Positions 16,954 to 27,754 are shown, numbered from the stretch's first letter. The stretch is 64,000 bases of DNA from Arthrobacter sp. QXT-31 (GCF_001969265.1 NZ_CP019304.1:3038001-3102000), one strand, 5' to 3'. A program made the numbers and translations. Notes: generated from the sequence alone by a model not told the origin.

Positions 16954-17648
16954 TGCGCATGAGAGGAACCGATCGCCGGAAGGGTGTCCTGTTCGATGTT
17001 GACGGGACGCTAATCGATTCCGCCTACATCCACACCCTCGCCTGGTGGCATGCGTTCCGCCAGTCCGGCTACGACGTGCCCATGGCCCGGATCCACCGCT
17101 GCGTGGGGATGGGCGGGGCGCGCCTGGTGGACACGCTGCTGCCGGACTCCCGGAACAAGGATGAGGTGGATGAGGCTGTCCTGTCCGCCCATTCGGGGGT
17201 TTTCGGCACATACTGGCCGTCGCTGAGGCCCCTCGACGGGGCCCGCGACCTGGTTGTGCAGTGCAGCGAGAGCGGGCTGGCGGTGGCGCTGGCCTCGTCC
17301 GCCAGGCAGCAGGACCTCACGGCGCTCCGGACGGCGTTGTCCGCGGATTCCTTCATTCACGCGGCAACCAGCGCCAACGACGCCGAAAACAGCAAGCCCG
17401 AGCCGGACATCCTTGTGGCCGCGCTGAAAGCTGTTGGGGTTGAGGCTTCGGAAGCTGTCTACGTCGGGGACGCGGTGTGGGATGTCATGGCCGCCAATGC
17501 CCTCGGCATGCCCACCATCGCGCTCACCTGCGGGGGAACCAGCGAAGCGGAGCTCCTGTCAGTCGGGGCGGCTGAGGTGTACGCGGGGCCGCGGGAACTG
17601 CTGGAGAACCTGGGCAGCAGCGCGATTGGAAAGCTGCTCGCCGCCTAG
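16953..17648 (+). CDS. HAD family hydrolase
   Basis: A 231-residue haloacid-dehalogenase-type phosphatase. Motif I is FDVDGTLIDS (residues 14-23), motif II is ALASSA, the lysine motif is NSKPEPD, and motif IV is YVGDAVWDV. The helical cap suggests a small phosphorylated metabolite of the phosphoglycolate/beta-phosphoglucomutase type. It is translationally coupled to the DUF1508 gene. The insertion sequence begins directly after its stop codon, leaving the protein intact. Confidence 0.9.
   Translation: MRMRGTDRRKGVLFDVDGTLIDSAYIHTLAWWHAFRQSGYDVPMARIHRCVGMGGARLVDTLLPDSRNKDEVDEAVLSAHSGVFGTYWPSLRPLDGARDLVVQCSESGLAVALASSARQQDLTALRTALSADSFIHAATSANDAENSKPEPDILVAALKAVGVEASEAVYVGDAVWDVMAANALGMPTIALTCGGTSEAELLSVGAAEVYAGPRELLENLGSSAIGKLLAA
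17645..17648. repeat. target-site duplication CTAG (left)
   Basis: Four-base palindromic target duplication of the insertion sequence, matched by CTAG at 19483-19486. The last three bases are the TAG stop codon of the HAD gene. Confidence 0.85.
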
Positions 17649-19482
17649 GAGACTGCTGAACTAATCGGCGGTAGTGGGGCGCGTCGGCTGGACTCGTGAG
17701 CTGGGTGGTTAAGACTGGGCTTATGCAGGGACGCGAAGACGCGCAGCGTGGGTATTTGGATGTGGAGGCGCTGGCCGGGGAGTTGTTGGCCCCGGGCAGC
17801 GTTTTCGCTTTTCTGGCCGCGGATCGGGGGCGGCTGTTCCCGGATTCAATGATGGAGGACCTGTTCCCGTCGCACCGGGGCAGGCCATCGGTTCCGGCCC
17901 CGGTGATCGGTTCGGTGCTGGTGCTGCAGGCATTGCTGGGTTTATCTGACCGGGAAACCGCCGAGGCTTTGACTTATGATCTGCGGTGGAAAGCCGCATG
18001 CGGGTACGGGCTCACTGATACGGCGTTTCACCCGAGCACGCTGACGTACTGGCGCAGGCGCTTGGCCGCCTCGAAGAACCCGCACCGGATCATGGAGGCC
18101 ATCGCCGAAGTCGTCGCCGAGACCGGGGTGCTGAAGGGGAAGCGCCGGCGGGCGGTGGACTCCACGGTCCTGGACGACGCGGTCGCCAGGCAGGACACCA
18201 TCACGCAGCTGATCGCGGGCATACGCCGTTTTGGCCGTGACGTCCCCGGCGGGCAGGATCTGATCACCACCCAGGCCACCGGGTATGACTACACCCGCAC
18301 CGGCAAGCCTGACATCGCGTGGGATGACCGGGACGCAAAGGACGGGCTGATCTCGGCTCTGGTCACCGACGCCATGGCCCTGCTTGCGGCGGTCGATCCC
18401 GAGACCCTGGATGGCAGGGCCGCTGATGCGTACGCGCTGTTGGCCCTTGTCGCCGGGCAGGACGTGGAGCCAGCCGAGGATTCGGACGGGACGGACGGGC
18501 GGTGGAGGATCGCCCGGAAAGTCGCCCCGGACCGGATGATCTCCACCGTGGACCCGGACACCCGGCATGCGCATAAGACCCGGGAAGACCGCCGGGATGG
18601 CTACAAGGCCCACATCGTGATCGAACCGGACACCGGACTGGTGACCGCCGCGGCGCTCACCAAGGCCGCGGGCGAGGGTGCCACCGATGCCGAAGCCGGG
18701 GCCATGCTTTTGGAGCTGGACCAGACGATCACCACCGGCGTGCAGGTGCTGGCGGACTCGGCCTATGGAACCGGAGAACTGCTCAGGACCCTGGCCGCGG
18801 CCGGGCATACCGCCTTGATCAAGCCCAAGCCCCTGGCCCGGGCGATCGAGGGCGGATTCACGATTGATGACTTTACCTACGACCATCAGGCCGGAACGCT
18901 GACTTGCCCTAACGGGCTGGTGCGCGCGATCACCGCTAAGGGATATGTCACGTTCGGCGCAGGCTGCACCGGTTGCCCGCTGAAGTCCCGCTGCACGACC
19001 GCAGCCCGGGGCCGGAAAATTGAGCTGCATCCCGAGCACGCCCTGATGCGCGAGCACCGCACCGCAGCTCAAGAAAACAGCTTCCAGGCCGACTACACGC
19101 GTCACCGGCCCATGGTCGAACGCTCCATCGCGTGGCTCGTGAAAGACAACCGGCGCCTGCGCTACCGCGGAACCACGAAGAACCAAGCCTGGTGGCAATT
19201 GCGCATCGCCGCAGTGAACCTCAAACGCCTCCTGAAGCTCGGGCTCACCAGCGAACAGGGATCCTGGGCCATCGCCTGAAACCCGAAGCCAGAAGCCAGA
19301 AGCCAGAAGCAGGCCTCTCACGCCGGGCCGCAGACAACCCACCCACCCGATCAACAGGCGCCAAAGCCCGAAACCACCTAAAACGACCCAGTCCCGAAAA
19401 CCCAGACAAGTGACAAAGGGCTGGCCCGGAACACATGAACGCCCCGGACCAGCCCTTCAAAAGCAATTAGTTCAGCAGTCTC
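17649..19482 (+). mobile_element. complete IS1182-type insertion sequence (1834 bp)
   Basis: The element is bounded by perfect 17-bp inverted repeats, GAGACTGCTGAACTAAT (17649-17665) and its complement (19466-19482). It is flanked by CTAG duplications and holds one transposase gene. Perfect ends, an intact duplication and an intact transposase point to a recent, probably active insertion. Between the transposase stop and the right end is about 190 bp of non-coding DNA, including three copies of AAGCCAG near 19285. Confidence 0.92.
17723..19279 (+). CDS. IS1182 family DDE transposase
   Basis: A 518-residue transposase. An N-terminal InsH-like domain is followed by the split DDE catalytic core: D146 (AVDSTVLDDA), D345 (LADSAYGTG) and E466 (MVERSIAW). 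A CxxCxxxxxC cluster (CTGCPLKSRC) sits between the last two. The start MQGREDAQRG matches the family's usual N-terminus; an upstream GTG would add nine residues. The full-length frame is open without frameshift. Confidence 0.92.
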   Translation: MQGREDAQRGYLDVEALAGELLAPGSVFAFLAADRGRLFPDSMMEDLFPSHRGRPSVPAPVIGSVLVLQALLGLSDRETAEALTYDLRWKAACGYGLTDTAFHPSTLTYWRRRLAASKNPHRIMEAIAEVVAETGVLKGKRRRAVDSTVLDDAVARQDTITQLIAGIRRFGRDVPGGQDLITTQATGYDYTRTGKPDIAWDDRDAKDGLISALVTDAMALLAAVDPETLDGRAADAYALLALVAGQDVEPAEDSDGTDGRWRIARKVAPDRMISTVDPDTRHAHKTREDRRDGYKAHIVIEPDTGLVTAAALTKAAGEGATDAEAGAMLLELDQTITTGVQVLADSAYGTGELLRTLAAAGHTALIKPKPLARAIEGGFTIDDFTYDHQAGTLTCPNGLVRAITAKGYVTFGAGCTGCPLKSRCTTAARGRKIELHPEHALMREHRTAAQENSFQADYTRHRPMVERSIAWLVKDNRRLRYRGTTKNQAWWQLRIAAVNLKRLLKLGLTSEQGSWAIA

Positions 19483-19486
19483 CTAG
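19483..19486. repeat. target-site duplication CTAG (right)
   Basis: Right copy of the four-base duplication made by the insertion sequence. The original HAD 3' flank (GTTCCCCGG...) resumes here. Confidence 0.85.
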
Positions 19487-19509
19487 GTTCCCCGGCCTGG
19501 GTTCGCTGG

Positions 19510-19526
19510 CAGGGAAACGTTCCCTG
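19510..19526. terminator. small hairpin, possible terminator remnant
   Basis: Inverted repeat CAGGGAA-ACG-TTCCCTG between the insertion sequence and a convergent gene. Before the IS landed it lay 24 bp after the HAD stop codon and could have ended both convergent transcripts. There is no clear U-tract. Confidence 0.35.
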
Positions 19527-19535
19527 GCGGCCCGG

Positions 19536-19808
19536 TCAGGCGCCGGCCGTGTCAGCCCTGGTCTCGGTGGTTGTGAACCCGCCACCCTCGGGCTCATCGG
19601 CGTAGGACCCCTTGTTCCAGGACACCGCCACCGCGACGGAGCCGTCGTCGTTCCTGACAACCTCGGTGACCACATCCGACACCGACGCGCCCATGGCGAG
19701 GATCTTTGCACGGTACGTGGTCACCAGCTCCTCGAGGCTCGCCTCCGTCCATTCGCCGGGGCGCATGCGCGTGGAGATTTCCACCGGTTCGGGCTGGTAC
19801 AGCGACAT
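19536..19808 (-). CDS. hypothetical protein (90 aa)
   Basis: A 90-residue soluble protein of unknown function. The ATG (MSLYQPEPVE) has GAAAGG upstream; an in-frame GTG could add eight residues. It contains the helix EASLEELVTTYRAKIL followed by a predicted beta hairpin (VAVAVSWNKGSY). Its promoter carries a 22-bp near-palindrome related to the one before the DUF1508 gene, so the two may be co-regulated. Confidence 0.65.
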   Translation of the reverse strand: MSLYQPEPVEISTRMRPGEWTEASLEELVTTYRAKILAMGASVSDVVTEVVRNDDGSVAVAVSWNKGSYADEPEGGGFTTTETRADTAGA

Positions 19809-19875
19809 GATGTTGCCTTTCTTCAGGGGCACGGTCGGTTCCTACGCTAGGAGCGTTCCGGGCCGGAGACAAGAG

Positions 19876-19897
19876 AAAAGCAAGTGTGCTTACTTTT
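19876..19897. promoter_or_regulatory. 22-bp near-palindrome, related to the 16490 operator
   Basis: AAAAGCAAGTGTGCTTACTT continues for two more bases. Eight of the eleven base pairs around its centre are Watson-Crick and one is a G-T wobble. It sits between the divergent 90-aa gene and the alcohol dehydrogenase gene. Its core 14-mer matches GTAAGTATACTTAC at 11 of 14 positions. Confidence 0.5.
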
Positions 19898-20003
19898 CGC
19901 CTTTGCGGCCCGCTAGGATTGATAAGCATACTGATCTTCACATCCGGACCAGGGCACGTTACGGTCGAATGGACGCGACGTGCAGCGACAGGAAGGCATT
20001 CCA

Positions 20004-21179
20004 TTGAAGGCTCTGACTTGGCAAGGCAAGCGCTCGGTGAGCGTGAAGGAAGTACCGGATCCCGTCATCCAGGAGCCCACGGATGCGATCGTGCGGATCA
20101 CGTCGTCTGCGATCTGCGGCTCCGACCTCCACCTGTACGAGGTGCTTGGCCCCTACATGCACAAGGACGACGTGCTGGGCCATGAGCCCATGGGCATCGT
20201 GGAGGAGGTGGGCAGCGCCGTCACCAACCTCAAAAAGGGGGACCGCGTCGTCGTTCCCTTCAATATTTCCTGCGGCCACTGCTACATGTGCTCCCAGGGC
20301 CTGCAGTCACAGTGTGAAACCAGCCAGGTCCGGGAAAAGAACTCCGGCTGTGCGATTTTCGGATACTCCGAGCTGTACGGGTCTGTCCCCGGCGGGCAGG
20401 CGGAGTACCTGCGGGTGCCGTTTGCTGACTATGGCCCCGTCAAGGTGGGACAGGAGCTGCCGGACGAGCGCTACCTGTTCCTCTCGGACATCCTTCCCAC
20501 CGCCTGGCAGGCAGTGAAGTACGCTGATGCCCCGGCCGGCGGGACGCTGGCGGTCTTCGGGCTCGGCCCGGTGGGGCAGTTCACGTCGCGGATCGGCAAC
20601 TATTTCGGCCAGCGCGTCATCGCTGTGGATCCCGTGCCGGACCGCCGCGAGATGGCGGCGCGCCACGGCGTCGAGGTTTTGGACTATTCCAAGGGCATTG
20701 CGGACGAACTGCGGGAGATGACCGGCGGCAGGGGCCCGGATGCGGTGGTCGACGCCGTCGGCATGGAGGCACACGGCTCGCCGGTGGCGGGATTCGCGCA
20801 CCAGGCACTCGGACTCCTCCCCGACAAGGTGGCCCAGAAAGCCATGGAAACCGCCGGCGTGGACAGGCTGGCCGTGGTCCACGCGGCCATCGATTCAGTC
20901 CGGCGCGGCGGCACGGTTTCCCTGAGCGGTGTCTACGGCGGCACGGCCAGCCCCATGCCGCTGCTCACCATGTTCGACAAGCAGATCCAGCTGCGCATGG
21001 GCCAGTGCAACGTCCGCCGGTGGACTGACGAACTGCTTCCCATCGTGGAGGACGACGCCGACCCGCTGGGCGTGATGGATCTGGTCACCCACACCGCGGG
21101 GCTGGCCGAGGCGCCGGAGCTCTACGAAAAATTCCAGAAGAAGGAGGACGGCTGCATCAAGGTTGTCCTCAAGCCCTGA
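20004..21179 (+). CDS. zinc-dependent alcohol dehydrogenase
   Basis: A 391-residue medium-chain dehydrogenase of the glutathione-independent formaldehyde dehydrogenase branch. The catalytic zinc ligands are C38, H60 and E61 (ICGSDLH, GHE). The structural zinc site is C90, C93, C96 and C104. The nucleotide motif is GLGPVG in the Rossmann domain. The TTG start is set by AGGAAGG eight bases upstream and gives the usual MKALTWQGKR N-terminus. It may oxidise formaldehyde or another small aldehyde with NAD (inference). Confidence 0.9.
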   Translation: MKALTWQGKRSVSVKEVPDPVIQEPTDAIVRITSSAICGSDLHLYEVLGPYMHKDDVLGHEPMGIVEEVGSAVTNLKKGDRVVVPFNISCGHCYMCSQGLQSQCETSQVREKNSGCAIFGYSELYGSVPGGQAEYLRVPFADYGPVKVGQELPDERYLFLSDILPTAWQAVKYADAPAGGTLAVFGLGPVGQFTSRIGNYFGQRVIAVDPVPDRREMAARHGVEVLDYSKGIADELREMTGGRGPDAVVDAVGMEAHGSPVAGFAHQALGLLPDKVAQKAMETAGVDRLAVVHAAIDSVRRGGTVSLSGVYGGTASPMPLLTMFDKQIQLRMGQCNVRRWTDELLPIVEDDADPLGVMDLVTHTAGLAEAPELYEKFQKKEDGCIKVVLKP

Positions 21180-21271
21180 CGGGCTACCAGACGCCGGGCT
21201 TCAGCAGCGAGGTCCGGGAAAGCGGCCGGCGGGAGCACTCTCCCGCCGGCCGCCTTCCGTTCCGGCTCTTC

Positions 21272-22069
21272 CTACTGCTCGCGCCACTCGTGGCCGGTGA
21301 TGTGGGAGCCGGCCTGCGGCCCCATCTGGAGCATGCCGCCGTCGACCGCCCACGACGCCCCGGTGACGTAGCTCGACGCCGGTGACGCGAGGAAGGCGAT
21401 GACGGCGGCCACCTCGCGCGCATCGCCCGGCCGGCCCAGCGGAACACCCGGCCGGTCCACCTGGTGCGGATCCTCGTCCGTCTGGCCGGTCATCGGCGTC
21501 GCGATTTCTCCGGGGGCCACGGAGTTGGCGGTGATGCCGTGGCTTCCCAGCTCCAGTGCAATGGTCTTGATGAGCCCGCCCAGTCCGTGCTTGGACGCGT
21601 CGTAGGCGGACGAACCCACGCGGGGCTGCGTCTCGTGGACGCTGGTCACGGCGATGATGCGGCCGCCCCGCCCGGCGTCGACCATCCGGCGGGCCGCCGC
21701 CTGGATGCAAAGGAAGGCGCCGTTGAGGTTGGTGTCCAGCGTTTTAGCCCAGGTCTCATAGTTCAGCTGGAGGAACTTGGTGCCGTCGCCTGTGCCTGAG
21801 TTGTTGACGAACACGTCAACTCCGCCCAGGTCCTCGGCCAGGCTATCGATGACATCCGCGCAGGTCAGGAGGTCGGTGGTGTCGAGCTGCCGGACCACCG
21901 CGTTCCGGCCAGCCGCCCGGACCTCCCGGGCCGTCCGCTCGGCACCGTCCTGGTCCGAATGCCAGGTGATGCCGACGTCAAGGCCGGCCCTGGCCAGCGC
22001 CACCGCGGTTGCCCGGCCGATCCCTGAATCGCTGCCGGTGACGATGGCGGTACGTGGCGAAAATTCCAT
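21272..22069 (-). CDS. SDR family oxidoreductase
   Basis: A 265-residue classical short-chain dehydrogenase: TGSDSGIG cofactor motif near the N-terminus, NNSGTG, and the catalytic YDASK. The closing PASSYVTGASWAVDGGM is typical of glucose/3-oxoacyl-type members. The ATG has AAAGGA upstream. Substrate unknown. It lies 20 bp downstream of the VOC gene and is probably co-transcribed with it. Confidence 0.9.
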   Translation of the reverse strand: MEFSPRTAIVTGSDSGIGRATAVALARAGLDVGITWHSDQDGAERTAREVRAAGRNAVVRQLDTTDLLTCADVIDSLAEDLGGVDVFVNNSGTGDGTKFLQLNYETWAKTLDTNLNGAFLCIQAAARRMVDAGRGGRIIAVTSVHETQPRVGSSAYDASKHGLGGLIKTIALELGSHGITANSVAPGEIATPMTGQTDEDPHQVDRPGVPLGRPGDAREVAAVIAFLASPASSYVTGASWAVDGGMLQMGPQAGSHITGHEWREQ

Positions 22070-22089
22070 GGTGCGTCCTTTCGGGGGCA

Positions 22090-22446
22090 TCAGGCGGCCG
22101 CATCCACCACGCAGAAGCGGTTGCCGTCGGGGTCTTCCAGCACGATGAAGTCGGGGTCGTCCGGATAGGAGTCCCAGTCCACGCGGGATGCCCCGAGTTC
22201 GACGAGGCGTTCCACCTCGGCTGCCTGGTCATCGGCGTAGAGGTCCAGGTGGAGGCGCGGGTGGGGCTGCACGGCGGTTTCGCTGAGCATGAGGGCGAGC
22301 CGGGCGCCGTCGCCCTTCTGCGGGATGAGCACCACCCAGGTTTCGTCGCCGTCTTCCCGGGGGACGTAGCCGAGGGCGTCGCACCAGAAGGCAGTGGCGC
22401 GGGCGACGTCGTTGACGCCAAGGACAGTCGTTCCGATCGTCAGCAT
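22090..22446 (-). CDS. VOC family (glyoxalase-like) protein
   Basis: A 118-residue vicinal-oxygen-chelate protein with the two halves TVLGVNDVARATAFW and the C-terminal FIVLEDPDGNRFCVVD. Metal-ligand candidates are H61 and a C-terminal acid. Substrate unknown. It heads a two-gene unit with the SDR. Confidence 0.85.
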   Translation of the reverse strand: MLTIGTTVLGVNDVARATAFWCDALGYVPREDGDETWVVLIPQKGDGARLALMLSETAVQPHPRLHLDLYADDQAAEVERLVELGASRVDWDSYPDDPDFIVLEDPDGNRFCVVDAAA

Positions 22447-22521
22447 GCCTTCATGCTTCCGCGCCCCCGGTTGTGGCGCAAGGGGTAGGGCTGATTAGCG
22501 AAGTCGCCGGAAACGCACGAA

Positions 22522-22562
22522 ATCGCCGGAAGCCTGCGGCGAACTGGCAGGCTTCCGGCGAT
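22522..22562. terminator. hairpin at the end of the malic enzyme operon
   Basis: A perfect 16-bp stem, ATCGCCGGAAGCCTGC and its complement, with a nine-base loop. It lies 18 bp after the ureidoglycine aminohydrolase stop codon. No U-tract follows on the operon strand, so it may work as a Rho-dependent or processing signal rather than a classic terminator. Its arms resemble other CGCCGGA repeats in this window. Confidence 0.5.
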
Positions 22563-22579
22563 CTCGGTGGCAGAGGCGG

Positions 22580-23392
22580 CTAGGTCAGGCGGACCTGGCG
22601 GTTCATGTCCTTGTAGAGCAGGTAGCGGAACTCGCCCGGGCCGCCGGCGTAGCAGGCCTGCGGGCAGAAGGCGCGGAGCCACATGAAGTCGCCGGCCTCC
22701 ACCTCCACCCAGTCGTTGTTGAGCAGGTACATGGCCTTGCCCTCCAGGACGTACAGGCCGTGCTCCATCACGTGGGTCTCCGGGAACGGGATCACGCCGC
22801 CCGGCTGGAACGTTACGATGTTCACCTGCATGTCGTGGGCCAGGTCGCTGGAATCGGTGAAGCGGGTGGTCTTCCAGACGTCGTTGGTGTCCGGCATCGA
22901 AGTCGGCTCCACGTCCTTCTCGTTGGTGACGAAGGACTTGGCCTCGTACCCTTCAAGGCGTTCATAGGCCTTGCGGATCCAGTGGAAGGACACGATGTCC
23001 TCCGAAACGTTCTCCAGCCCCCACTGCGCCCCGGCGGCGAGGTAGGCGTAGCCGCCCTCCTCGAGCTGGTGCAGTTCGCCGTCGAGGGTCAGGTTGACCG
23101 TGCCCTTGGTGACGAAGATGACGCCCTCGACGCCCTCCTCGAATTCGGCCCGGGGCGCCCCGCCGCCCGGTCCGATCTCGACGATCAGCTGGGAGAACGT
23201 GGTGGCGAAGCCGGAGATCGGGCGCGCAATGATCCAGGAGCGGGTGTTGGAGAAGCCGGGGAGGTTGCTCGTCACGATGTCGGTCAGCACGCCCTTCGGG
23301 ATGACCGTGTAGGCCTCCGTGACGATGGCGCGCTCGGTGGTGAGGTGGGTCTGCGGCGGCAGGCCGCCTTCGGGATAGTAGTACTTGCCCAT
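22580..23392 (-). CDS. allE: (S)-ureidoglycine aminohydrolase
   Basis: A 270-residue bicupin that converts (S)-ureidoglycine to (S)-ureidoglycolate and ammonia, with manganese. Both cupin barrels are visible: the first around IEIGPGGGAPRAEFEEGVEGVIFVT, which lacks metal histidines, and the second around FPETHVMEHGLYVLEG, which carries the His/Glu ligands. Family length is about 260. AAGGA precedes the ATG. It is the last gene of the malic enzyme operon, linking ureide breakdown to glyoxylate use. Confidence 0.9.
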   Translation of the reverse strand: MGKYYYPEGGLPPQTHLTTERAIVTEAYTVIPKGVLTDIVTSNLPGFSNTRSWIIARPISGFATTFSQLIVEIGPGGGAPRAEFEEGVEGVIFVTKGTVNLTLDGELHQLEEGGYAYLAAGAQWGLENVSEDIVSFHWIRKAYERLEGYEAKSFVTNEKDVEPTSMPDTNDVWKTTRFTDSSDLAHDMQVNIVTFQPGGVIPFPETHVMEHGLYVLEGKAMYLLNNDWVEVEAGDFMWLRAFCPQACYAGGPGEFRYLLYKDMNRQVRLT

Positions 23393-23402
23393 GTCTGGAT
23401 CC

Positions 23403-24674
23403 TTAGTTTGAAGTTGTGGTGAGGCGGGGGTGGGCCAGCGACGTGAGCTGGGGGAGTCCGACGCCGGCAAGCGCCTGCACTTCCTCGGCACCGACCGCTC
23501 CGCACTGCACGCCGCGCAGGACGAACGCTGCGAGTGCGCGGGCGGTGGCCGGCTCATCCATGACGCCGCCTTCCGTCTGCTCCACGTAGTTCCGCAGCCG
23601 CCCGGCCGCGGCCGGAAGGCCCTGGCGGTAGAAGGCATACGTGGCCGCGAAGCGGCTGGGCAGCTGGGCCGGGTGCAGGTCCCAGCCCTGGTAGAAACCC
23701 CGCTCCAGGGAACGGCGCACCAGGCGGCCGTGCAGCTGCCAGGCATTTTCGACGTTGTCGCCCACGGGAATGATGTTGGTGGACCCGTCCGAGAGCCGGA
23801 TGCCGGTGCCGGCCACAGCGAGCTGCATGACCTCCTTGGCGAAATCCGCTACCGGGTGCTCCATCGACTGGTATTCCGCCGAAATCTGCAGGGAAGCGGA
23901 GTAGTCGTAGGTGCCGTAGTGCAGCCCGCTGATCCGGCCGGGGACCGCGTGCGGCAGCTGCGCCACCGGGGAGGTCCCCTCCGGGCCGAGGATGAGCTGC
24001 GGGGTTTCCACCTGCACCTCGAACCGGAGCCGGCCGGCGGGGAGCGAATGGATTTCCTCGAGCCGGGAGACGGCGTAGTCCATGGCCTGGACCTGCGCCA
24101 CGGTGGTGACCTTGGGCAGGGTCAGGACCAGGCCCGCGGGCAGTTCGCCCGCCGCGGCCAGGCCGGTGACGAACAGGTCGAGGGTGCGCAGCCCGCGGGC
24201 GCGGGTGGGCGCCTCGAAGCACTTGAACCGGATGCCGATGAACGGCGGCGCGGAGCCGGCCGAAACTGCGGCGGCCACCGCGGACGCCGCGGCAACGGCG
24301 GCGGCGTCCTCGGCGTCGTCGCCCCGGTCCCCAAAGCCGTCCTCGAAGTCGAGCCGGAGATCCTCGATCGGCTCGGTGCCCAGCTTCGTCTCCACCCGGG
24401 AGGCGACTGCCTCGGCGAGGTCGGCGTCCTGGCCCAGCAGCGAACCGAGCCGGGCCAGCCCGCCGTGGGCGGCCGCCGTCGACAGCGCCTGGTTTCCCCA
24501 GTCGGCGGCGAGCGACGGCGTGAACCGGTCAGCGGGGACGTACACCGTGTGCACCGGCTGGCGGGAGCCGTCGTCGCCCGGGTAGTTCTGCTCGAGCAGC
24601 CGGTCGGTGTCCGCCAGCTGCCCGTCGATCCGGGCCAGATCCGCCGCGGTCAACGAGGTTTCGGGTACCGCCAT
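23403..24674 (-). CDS. DUF6986 aldolase-like protein
   Basis: A 423-residue protein related to the HpcH/HpaI and citrate lyase beta-subunit TIM barrels. LRLDFEDGFG and RFEVQVETPQ supply the expected acidic metal ligands. No activity is established for this family. It lies three bases after malate synthase and ten before ureidoglycine aminohydrolase, so it is surely part of the ureide/glyoxylate operon. A lyase or condensing enzyme acting on glyoxylate or a ureido acid is plausible (inference). Confidence 0.8.
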   Translation of the reverse strand: MAVPETSLTAADLARIDGQLADTDRLLEQNYPGDDGSRQPVHTVYVPADRFTPSLAADWGNQALSTAAAHGGLARLGSLLGQDADLAEAVASRVETKLGTEPIEDLRLDFEDGFGDRGDDAEDAAAVAAASAVAAAVSAGSAPPFIGIRFKCFEAPTRARGLRTLDLFVTGLAAAGELPAGLVLTLPKVTTVAQVQAMDYAVSRLEEIHSLPAGRLRFEVQVETPQLILGPEGTSPVAQLPHAVPGRISGLHYGTYDYSASLQISAEYQSMEHPVADFAKEVMQLAVAGTGIRLSDGSTNIIPVGDNVENAWQLHGRLVRRSLERGFYQGWDLHPAQLPSRFAATYAFYRQGLPAAAGRLRNYVEQTEGGVMDEPATARALAAFVLRGVQCGAVGAEEVQALAGVGLPQLTSLAHPRLTTTSN

Positions 24675-24677
24675 GCC

Positions 24678-26276
<1,599 letters not shown>

Positions 26277-26299
26277 TGTGGGTCCTTTCCAGGGCTGAT

Positions 26300-27754
26300 T
26301 CAGGCGTTGGCGAGAGCCGCGTCCGCGGGCGCTGCTTCCGTGGGTGCTGCGTGTGCGGTCCGAACACCGGCGGCCGCGTGTGCGGCGTGCGCTACCGCAC
26401 TGGCGACGTCGGCGGCCACGTGGGGATCGAAGACGCTGGGGATAATGTAGCTCGCATTCAGTTCGTCGTCAGCAACCCGGTTGGCGATTGCCTCGGCGGC
26501 GGCCACCAGCATCTCCGGAGTGATGTCCGATGCCCCGGCGTCCAGCAGGCCCCGGAAGAAGCCCGGGAAGGCCAGGACGTTGTTGATCTGGTTCGGGAAG
26601 TCGCTGCGGCCGGTGGCCACCACCGCGGCGTGCTTGGAGGCGACTGCCGGGTCGATCTCCGGCGTCGGGTTGGCCATGGCGAAGACGATCGCGTCCTTGG
26701 CCATGGAGGCAACCTGCTCCTCGCCGATCACGTGCGGGGCGCTGACGCCGATGAAGACGTCGGCCCCCTTGAGGGCCTCGTGCAGCGTGCCGGAGAAGCC
26801 TTCTTCGTTGGTGTTGGCCGCGATCCAGGTGCGGTGCTCGTCGTCGTACTTCTCGCCCGAGTGGATGGCGCCGGAACGGCCGGCGGCGATGATGTGCTGC
26901 GCGCCCTGGGCCTTGAGGAGCTGGATGATTGCCGAACCCGCGGCGCCGACACCGGAAACCACGATCCGGACGTCGGCGAGCTTCTTGCCGACGACGCGCA
27001 GTGCGTTGACCAGGGCTGCCAGTGTGACGATCGCGGTGCCGTGCTGGTCGTCGTGGAAGACCGGGATGTCCAGTTCCTCGCGGAGCCGGTTCTCAATCTC
27101 GAAGCAGCGCGGGGCGGCGATGTCCTCGAGGTTCACGCCGCCGTAGACCGGTGCCATGGCCTTGACGATCCGAATGATTTCCTCGGTGTCCTGGGTGTCC
27201 AGGCAGACCGGCCAGGCGTCGACGTTGGCGAACTGCTTGAACAGCGCGGCCTTGCCCTCCATGACCGGCAGTGCAGCCGCGGGGCCGATGTTGCCGAGGC
27301 CGAGGACGGCGGAACCGTCGGTGACCACGGCGATGGTGTTGCGCTTGACCGTGAGGTTCCGGGCGGCGTCGGGGTTTTCGGCGATGGCGAGGCAGACGCG
27401 GGCGACGCCGGGGGTGTAGGCGCGGGAGAGGTCGTCGCGGTTGCGCAGCGCGACCTTCGGGACCACCTCGAGCTTGCCGCCGAGGTGCATCAGGAAGGTG
27501 CGGTCGGAAACGTTGCGCACGGTGACGCCGTCGAGCGCGTTGAGCGCATCCTTCACGCGGTCCGCGTGGTCCTGGTCCGTGGTGTTGCAGGTGACGTCGA
27601 CAACGAGCGTCTCGTGGTGGGACTCGGTGACGTCCAGCGCCGTGATCGCTGCTCCGGCCGCACCGACGGCGGCCGCGAGCTCGCTGGTGGCCGTGAAGCT
27701 CGACGGCGCCTCCACGCGCAGGGTGATTGAGTTTCCGGGGCTCGGGTTCGCCAT
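26300..27754 (-). CDS. NAD-dependent malic enzyme with N-terminal ACT-like domain
   Basis: A 484-residue malic enzyme (malate to pyruvate and CO2). The first 85 residues form an ACT-like regulatory domain; the catalytic part starts at [10 protein letters not shown] and contains the lysine motif [10 protein letters not shown], the metal site HDDQHGTA and the NAD motif [11 protein letters not shown]. The C-terminus is an Ala-rich tail. AGGAGG lies before the ATG. It leads the operon malic enzyme - aceB - DUF6986 - allE and has the tandem operator 53 bp upstream of its start. Confidence 0.94.
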   Translation of the reverse strand: MANPSPGNSITLRVEAPSSFTATSELAAAVGAAGAAITALDVTESHHETLVVDVTCNTTDQDHADRVKDALNALDGVTVRNVSDRTFLMHLGGKLEVVPKVALRNRDDLSRAYTPGVARVCLAIAENPDAARNLTVKRNTIAVVTDGSAVLGLGNIGPAAALPVMEGKAALFKQFANVDAWPVCLDTQDTEEIIRIVKAMAPVYGGVNLEDIAAPRCFEIENRLREELDIPVFHDDQHGTAIVTLAALVNALRVVGKKLADVRIVVSGVGAAGSAIIQLLKAQGAQHIIAAGRSGAIHSGEKYDDEHRTWIAANTNEEGFSGTLHEALKGADVFIGVSAPHVIGEEQVASMAKDAIVFAMANPTPEIDPAVASKHAAVVATGRSDFPNQINNVLAFPGFFRGLLDAGASDITPEMLVAAAEAIANRVADDELNASYIIPSVFDPHVAADVASAVAHAAHAAAGVRTAHAAPTEAAPADAALANA

